This document shows positions 6,381 through 10,499 of a DNA stretch of 10,499 nucleotides, in pieces. Source of the DNA: Haloferacaceae archaeon PL-Br10_E2g29. GTDB lineage: Archaea > Halobacteriota > Halobacteria > Halobacteriales > Haloferacaceae. The DNA is taken from NCBI GenBank assembly GCA_001563965.1, contig LKMS01000042.1:1-10499 (forward strand). The letters are read 5' to 3'. Each line of letters begins with the position of its first letter. Within the stretch, counting starts at the first letter, position 1. The position numbers and the translations under genes were made by a program. The notes under the pieces are model-generated. The model saw only the letters and a list, made by a program, of their open reading frames with translations, made no database searches and was not told the origin of the DNA.

Positions 6381-7157
6381 ATGAAGCTACTCGTCGTCGG
6401 CGCGGGCGAAATGGGTCGGTGGCTCGCCGACACCGTCGCTGCCGCCGATGAGCCGACCGCCGAAACGGCATTTCTCGATGCCGACCCGTCGGTCGCCGCG
6501 GACGCCGCCGCCAACCGCGACGCCAGACAGGTCGACGCCAAGACGACCGAGCGGTTCGAGTGCGTCTGTCTGGCCGTGCCGATGTCGGCGGTCGAACCTG
6601 CCATCGAGCAGTACGCCCCACTCGCCGACCGGGCAATTTTCGATCTCTCGGGCGTGATGGATCGCCCGCTTGCAGCGTTGCATACCCACGCACCGGACTG
6701 CGAGCGCGCGAGTTTTCATCCCCTGTTCGCCCCGCCACGCGTTCCGGGCAACGTCGCCGTCGTCACCGCGAGCAACGGGCCGGTTCTGACTGCCATCCGC
6801 AACGCCATGGCCGCCGCCGGCAACACGGTGTTCGAGACGACCGCCGAGGAACACGATCGGGCGATGGAAACGGTCCAAGCGGGTGCCCACACCGCCATTC
6901 TGGCCTACGCGCTCGTCGCCGATGACGTTCGCGAGGCGTTCGCCACGCCGGTCTCGACCAAACTCACCGAGATTGCAACGACCGTTACCGAGGGCTCGCC
7001 CGAGGTGTACGCCGAGATTCAGTCGACGTTCGACGGTGCGGACGCCGTTGCCGACGCCGCGGCCGCCATCGCCGCGGCCGACGACGAGGCGTTCGCCGAC
7101 CTCTACGAAACCGCCAAAGAACACGTCGGCGGCGAACGCCGGGAGCGACACGGGTGA
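6381..7157 (+). CDS. tyrA: Prephenate dehydrogenase
   Basis: This 258-residue enzyme should convert prephenate to 4-hydroxyphenylpyruvate with NAD(P)+, the committed step of tyrosine synthesis. An N-terminal Rossmann fold starts MKLLVVGAGEMGRWLAD with the nucleotide loop GAGEMG (7-12), then VCLAVPMSAVEP (62-73) and AIFDLSGVMD (85-94). SFHPLFAPP (111-119) carries the family's conserved His113, and EEHDRAMETVQAGAHTAIL (156-174) begins the helical dimerisation domain. It has no chorismate mutase or ACT domain, so it is the short monofunctional form. The acidic Ala-rich tail is typical of halophiles. The ATG is set by the Rossmann start and a TATA-like box 26 nt upstream. Its TGA overlaps the GTG of the methyltransferase by 4 nt (GTGA), so the two are co-transcribed. 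Confidence 0.9.
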   Translation: MKLLVVGAGEMGRWLADTVAAADEPTAETAFLDADPSVAADAAANRDARQVDAKTTERFECVCLAVPMSAVEPAIEQYAPLADRAIFDLSGVMDRPLAALHTHAPDCERASFHPLFAPPRVPGNVAVVTASNGPVLTAIRNAMAAAGNTVFETTAEEHDRAMETVQAGAHTAILAYALVADDVREAFATPVSTKLTEIATTVTEGSPEVYAEIQSTFDGADAVADAAAAIAAADDEAFADLYETAKEHVGGERRERHG

Positions 7158-8662
7158 TCGACCGCGAGGCGGTTCGCTCGAACGCCAAATACCTCCGGCA
7201 GATCCGGCCGATCGATCCCGAGGAGATCAGCGACTACATTCCGGATCAACCCCATCCGGCCGTCGTCAGACAGGTGCTCCGCGAGGAAGCACGTGCGCTG
7301 GGATTGGTCGAAACCGACGACGGCACCTTCGTTCCCGTCGGCGACGACCCGATTCCGCACCGCAACTGGGAACCGCGCGCATTTCCAGAACCGTATGCCA
7401 TCGCGCTGGAGGATCTGCTTGGTGCCCGCTACGGGCCGGAGTGGCACCGCGGCGAGTCGGGCGCGGCGCTCCGGTCGACGATCCGCGACCTCAAGATCGA
7501 TTACTTTGCAGGCGACGCGGTTTCGTACGATGACCGAGTTGCCGCTGCGTACGCCATCTACCACCTGCCGGACTACTACGCCGCGATGGGCTCCGTGCTC
7601 GACACACTCGCCGAACGGGGATTGGTCGGTCGCAAACTCCGTGTGCTCGATGTCGGCGCGGGAACTGGCGGGCCCGCACTCGGCTTGCACGACTACTGTT
7701 TCGGCGTTGGCGACGCGGCCGATCCGTGTTCGGCCGTCATCGACTACCACGCGGTCGAGCCGAGCGCAGCAAGCGACGTCCTCGACCACCTGCTCGCCGA
7801 AACAACGCGGAACTTCCGAACGACGATTCACGAGACGACGATCGAGTCGTTCGAGCCACCACGCGGCGAGGAAGAGGCGGCCGACGAGTCGACAGCGTTC
7901 GATCTCATCTGTTTCGGCAACGTCCTCAACGAACTGGCCGAGCCGGTGTCGGTCGTCGACCGCGCGCTCGACTGGCTGGCCGACGATGGCACGTTGCTCG
8001 CGCTCGAACCCGCAGACAGAGAGGCCGCAACCGGATTGCGAGAAATCGAGCGGGCGGTCATCGGCCGCGCGGGCGGCCAGGGAAACCGTGTAGGCGACCC
8101 GAACGACCGCTCGGTCACGATTTACGCCCCAACCCTGCAGCTCTGGTCGGACAGAGAACCCTCGGATCGTTGCTGGTCATTTGACGTTCGGCCCGACCTG
8201 GAAGTTCCGAACTTTCAACAAAAACTCGACGACGCCCAGCGCGAGGATCCCGGCGAGACCGACCCGGATGCGTTCGTCAACGTCGACCTCCAGTTCGCCT
8301 ACAGCCTGCTGCGAACCGACGGCGAGCGGCGGTTTCCGTTCCACGCCAGCCGGAAGCGACACGCGCCGATGGCGACGATGGACGAACACGTCACCCAGCG
8401 AATCAATCTGTTGGCGGTCAAACTCAGCCACAATCTCAGCGACGGCGGCAACCCGCTGTTTCTCGTTGGCGACGGCAGCCAGCAGGTCGACCACTACGCC
8501 GTCTTGACGCGCGAATCGGGGCTCAATCGTGAGTTGCGCGAAGCGCCGTACGGAGCCGTCGTCGAGTTCGAAAACGTGCTGGTGCTCTGGAACGACGACG
8601 AGGCGGCGTACAACCTCGTTGTCGACGCGGAGACGGTCGTCGAATCGATGTCGGGCTACTGA
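7154..8662 (+). CDS. Rsm22/METTL17-like methyltransferase with OB-like C-terminal domain
   Basis: This 502-residue class I SAM methyltransferase belongs, by pattern, to the Rsm22 family linked to small ribosomal subunit assembly. The region before the SAM site (RVAAAYAIYHLPDYYAAM, 128-145) resembles the Rsm22 lead-in, followed by motif I VLDVGAGTGGPAL (164-176) and the acidic motif YHAVEPSAASD (198-208). LICFGNVLNELAEP (251-264) and LLALEPADRE (281-290) are later core strands. The four-cysteine iron-sulfur cluster of mitochondrial and bacterial members is not evident; Cys340 in RCWSF is isolated. From about 412, VTQRINLLAVKLSHNLSDGG...FLVGDGSQQVDHYAVL...VLVLWNDDEAAYNLVV looks like an OB-type nucleic-acid-binding barrel. 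GTG start, overlapping tyrA by 4 nt, with no promoter of its own. The target and methyl acceptor are unknown; a tRNA or rRNA substrate is inferred. Confidence 0.82.
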   Translation: MIDREAVRSNAKYLRQIRPIDPEEISDYIPDQPHPAVVRQVLREEARALGLVETDDGTFVPVGDDPIPHRNWEPRAFPEPYAIALEDLLGARYGPEWHRGESGAALRSTIRDLKIDYFAGDAVSYDDRVAAAYAIYHLPDYYAAMGSVLDTLAERGLVGRKLRVLDVGAGTGGPALGLHDYCFGVGDAADPCSAVIDYHAVEPSAASDVLDHLLAETTRNFRTTIHETTIESFEPPRGEEEAADESTAFDLICFGNVLNELAEPVSVVDRALDWLADDGTLLALEPADREAATGLREIERAVIGRAGGQGNRVGDPNDRSVTIYAPTLQLWSDREPSDRCWSFDVRPDLEVPNFQQKLDDAQREDPGETDPDAFVNVDLQFAYSLLRTDGERRFPFHASRKRHAPMATMDEHVTQRINLLAVKLSHNLSDGGNPLFLVGDGSQQVDHYAVLTRESGLNRELREAPYGAVVEFENVLVLWNDDEAAYNLVVDAETVVESMSGY

Positions 8663-8675
8663 CCCGGGCGTCACT

Positions 8676-8683
8676 GCTTAACC
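8676..8683 (+). promoter_or_regulatory. TATA-like box for msrA, with SD-like GGAGGG downstream
   Basis: GCTTAACC is centred about 26 nt before the ATG at 8706. A purine run GGAGGG at 8697-8702 lies 3 nt before the ATG, which is short for a working Shine-Dalgarno. The message may be leaderless or nearly so. Confidence 0.4.
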
Positions 8684-8705
8684 GCTCGGCCCCGTAGGAG
8701 GGCGT

Positions 8706-9260
8706 ATGACACGTCCAACCGAGGTGGCAACGTTTGGTGGCGGCTGTTTTTGGTGTGTTGAGGCCCCGTTCAAAGAACTCGCCGGCGTCGAATCCGTGAC
8801 ATCGGGATACGCCGGTGGCGACACACCCGAGCCGAGTTACCGAGCGGTCTGTTCGGGAAACACGGGTCACGCCGAAGTCGTCCAGATCGAGTACAATCCC
8901 GACGTGGTCAGCTACGTCGACCTCCTGGAAGTCTTTTTCACCGTCCACGATCCGACCCAACGAAACCGCCAGGGACCGGATGTGGGCAGCCAGTATCGCT
9001 CAATTATTCTGACCCACAGCGACGAGCAGGCCGACAAGGCCGAGACATTTGTCGAGGAACTCGACGCTGAGGGCGTCTATGACGACGAAATCGTCACCGA
9101 ACTCGAACCGCTGGGAACGTTTTACGAGGCCGAAGCCAACCACCAGGACTACTACGAAAAGAACCCGAAGCAGGCGTACTGTTCGTTCCATATTCCGCCC
9201 AAACTCGACAAGGTTCGTGAAAAGTTCGCCGACCGACTCAAAGACCAGCCAGTTCACTAA
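8706..9260 (+). CDS. msrA: Peptide-methionine (S)-S-oxide reductase
   Basis: This 184-residue cytoplasmic enzyme reduces the S form of methionine sulfoxide in proteins after oxidative damage, using thioredoxin-type reductants. The catalytic motif GGGCFWCVEAPF (11-22) contains the nucleophile Cys14. Family landmarks follow: VTSGYAGGDTPEPSY (31-45), VCSGNTGHAEVV (48-59), FFTVHDPTQRNRQGPDVGSQ (77-96) and YRSIIL (97-102). NHQDYY (145-150) and QAYCSFHIPPK (156-166) end the domain. Possible resolving cysteines are Cys17, Cys49 and Cys159, but which acts is not clear. It is full length with no MsrB fusion. It follows the methyltransferase gene after 43 nt but has its own TATA-like box, so it is probably a separate unit. 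It converges on the multicopper oxidase gene. Confidence 0.97.
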   Translation: MTRPTEVATFGGGCFWCVEAPFKELAGVESVTSGYAGGDTPEPSYRAVCSGNTGHAEVVQIEYNPDVVSYVDLLEVFFTVHDPTQRNRQGPDVGSQYRSIILTHSDEQADKAETFVEELDAEGVYDDEIVTELEPLGTFYEAEANHQDYYEKNPKQAYCSFHIPPKLDKVREKFADRLKDQPVH

Positions 9261-9322
9261 TTAGAAATCAGCTCTGCCTGTCGACTTGCTCTGTCCGTAT
9301 CACACTGTATGACCGTACTCCA

Positions 9323-9353
9323 TGGTTGTGTCCGTCGTCGGACAACGCAACCA
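9323..9353. terminator. 12-bp hairpin between convergent msrA and multicopper oxidase
   Basis: TGGTTG-TGTCCG (9323-9334) pairs with CGGACA (9339-9344) and CAACCA (9348-9353). The loop is TCGT and a 3-nt bulge (acg) splits the right arm. It lies 12 nt past the oxidase stop and 62 nt past the msrA stop, so a terminator or 3' end structure for the oxidase, or for both genes, is plausible. No T-run adjoins it. Confidence 0.4.
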
Positions 9354-9365
9354 GGAGTGTATGCC

Positions 9366-10499
9366 TTACTGCTCGTAGCGAACCTCCCGCGCCATCCCGG
9401 TTTCCATATGATACAGGTGGTGGCAGTGGAAGAACCACATCCCCGGGTTTTCTGCAACGAAATCAATCGTAATCTGTCCCATGTGACCGGGGACGACGAC
9501 CGTATCTTTGAGTACGTCACCGATCAAAAAGTGGTGTCCATGAAGATGCATCGGATGCCGCATTGGGCTGTGATTTACCATCTGGAACCGGACGTGTTCG
9601 CCAGGCTCGATACGGATCGGTTCACTGTCCGGATACGCCTGACCGTTTATTGTCCACTCGTCTCGGCTGCCGTGCATCTGTCCACCAGCGAGCGTTAGAT
9701 CGACTGTTCGATCCGGAGAGCCCTCGACAGCGTCGGCCGAGTCGACCGCGCTCAGATCCGAGAGGCAGAGTCGTCGAGACCCAACTTCCCCCTCGCTAAC
9801 AGTGCCGTCGGACTGTTGGTAGTCGAGCAGTGCGCGGCCTGCGGGTGCAGACGCATCGACCGGAGCAGCGCGGATCGGCCACGTTCCGGGCGAGTCGGCC
9901 TCGACAACAACGTCATATCGCTCTCCCATGCCGATGTCGAGCGTATCGACCGCCACGGGCTCGACCGCTGGGCCGTCCGTGTGGGTGACCAGCAGTTCGT
10001 GGTTGTCGATTCCGAACCGGTAGGTCGTCGCTGCCGCGGCGTTGATAAGGCGGAGTCTGATCCGATCGCCCGCTTCAATCTCGACGGTTGCCGGTTCGGC
10101 TGGGAGCAGTCCGTTGATTAGCGTCCCTTCGGCTGGCGGCGCGTCGGGGAACTCACCACTCATGCCACCCATTCCGCCCATACCACCACCCCCACCCTCG
10201 CTTGCGGACACGACCCGTGGTTCACCCGGGAGATGTTCATCGAGAACGAGCGTGGCTTCGGTGTCGTACTCCACGTGTGGCTCTCGTTCTTCGATGATGA
10301 GCGGTCCGAGCAGTTCTCGATCAAGTTGGAGGCCGACGTGGCTGTGATACCAGTGGGTGCCAGCCGGTTCTGCGTCGAACTCGTAGACAAACGCTGCTCC
10401 GGGTTCGATTGCAGCCTGGGTGACGCCCGGAACTCCGTCCATCGCGTTGTCACCGTCGAGAACCATCCCGTGCCAGTGAATCGTTGTTTCTTCCGGGAG
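9366..10499 (-). CDS. Multicopper oxidase, laccase type (5' partial)
   Basis: This is a three-domain-type multicopper oxidase lacking its N terminus at the window edge. Such enzymes oxidise phenols, Cu(I) or similar donors at a type 1 copper and reduce O2 to water at a trinuclear centre, usually outside the cell. All four copper motifs are visible: TIHWHG at the edge (about 10464-10484), HWYHSH (38-43 counting from the Met at 10466), HPMHLHGHHF (304-313) and FHCHHLYHMETGM (346-358), where Cys348, His353 and Met358 fit type 1 ligands. The frame continues upstream as LPEETTIHWHG, so the Met at 10466 is internal; any twin-arginine signal peptide lies outside. A Gly/Met-rich insertion (GGGGGMGGMGGMSGE, about 91-105) lies between domains 1 and 2. 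The gene converges on msrA with a 105-nt gap. The substrate is unproven. Confidence 0.95.
   Translation of the reverse strand, partial: LPEETTIHWHGMVLDGDNAMDGVPGVTQAAIEPGAAFVYEFDAEPAGTHWYHSHVGLQLDRELLGPLIIEEREPHVEYDTEATLVLDEHLPGEPRVVSASEGGGGGMGGMGGMSGEFPDAPPAEGTLINGLLPAEPATVEIEAGDRIRLRLINAAAATTYRFGIDNHELLVTHTDGPAVEPVAVDTLDIGMGERYDVVVEADSPGTWPIRAAPVDASAPAGRALLDYQQSDGTVSEGEVGSRRLCLSDLSAVDSADAVEGSPDRTVDLTLAGGQMHGSRDEWTINGQAYPDSEPIRIEPGEHVRFQMVNHSPMRHPMHLHGHHFLIGDVLKDTVVVPGHMGQITIDFVAENPGMWFFHCHHLYHMETGMAREVRYEQ

Noticed and set aside
6387..7151. A 254-codon minus-strand frame
   Set aside because: It mirrors tyrA, which has clear Rossmann and prephenate dehydrogenase motifs; the antisense product is Gly/Arg-rich and featureless.
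9309..9698. A plus-strand frame of 129 codons starting in the msrA/oxidase gap
   Set aside because: Most of it is antisense to the copper motifs of the oxidase, and its start runs through a hairpin.
1..10499. CRISPR arrays, tRNA or rRNA genes, complete insertion sequences
   Set aside because: No regularly spaced direct repeats, tRNA-like T-loop sequences, rRNA segments or transposase motifs were seen on reading.

Overview
The window looks like chromosomal DNA of a halophilic archaeon (class Halobacteria). The evidence is the GC-rich coding sequence with strong third-position G/C bias, the Asp/Glu-rich predicted proteins, TATA-like boxes about 25-28 nt ahead of several start codons (leaderless transcripts), and a coupled Lsm-L37e gene pair, which is an archaeal arrangement. 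No rRNA, tRNA, CRISPR array, complete insertion sequence or phage gene was seen. No stretch longer than 300 bases lacks a gene.

Layout. The left edge (3-1115, +) is the 3' part of a GAF/HisKA/HATPase sensor histidine kinase. It converges on a minus-strand block read from right to left: a two-gene YeeE/YedE (DUF395) sulfur-compound transporter (4478 to 3481), a MutS-family ATPase with an N-terminal helix-hairpin-helix and no Smr domain (3396 to 1642), then lsm (1570 to 1343) and rpl37e (1346 to 1173), which overlap by 4 nt. A nested hairpin resembling a transposon end lies between the MutS-like gene and lsm.

A plus-strand block starts at a divergent promoter region near 4479-4606: an M24 Xaa-Pro type metallopeptidase (4607-5785), a 157-nt spacer with a strong UUCG-loop hairpin, an unassigned 125-aa beta-rich protein (5943-6320), prephenate dehydrogenase tyrA (6381-7157) overlapping by 4 nt an Rsm22/METTL17-like methyltransferase with an OB-like C-terminal domain (7154-8662), and methionine sulfoxide reductase msrA (8706-9260). 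At the right edge a multicopper oxidase (laccase type, 10499 to 9366, -) converges on msrA, with a 12-bp hairpin between them. The oxidase lacks its N terminus because the window ends.

Most genes are housekeeping: translation and RNA (L37e, Lsm, Rsm22-like), tyrosine synthesis (TyrA), peptide turnover (M24), protein repair (MsrA), sulfur uptake (YeeE pair) and copper or phenol oxidation. I do not see a convincing new multi-gene system. The points most worth a second look are the Rsm22-like/OB fusion coupled to tyrA, the HhH-MutS ATPase beside RNA genes, the unassigned 125-aa protein with its upstream hairpin, and the Met/Gly-rich loop in the multicopper oxidase.
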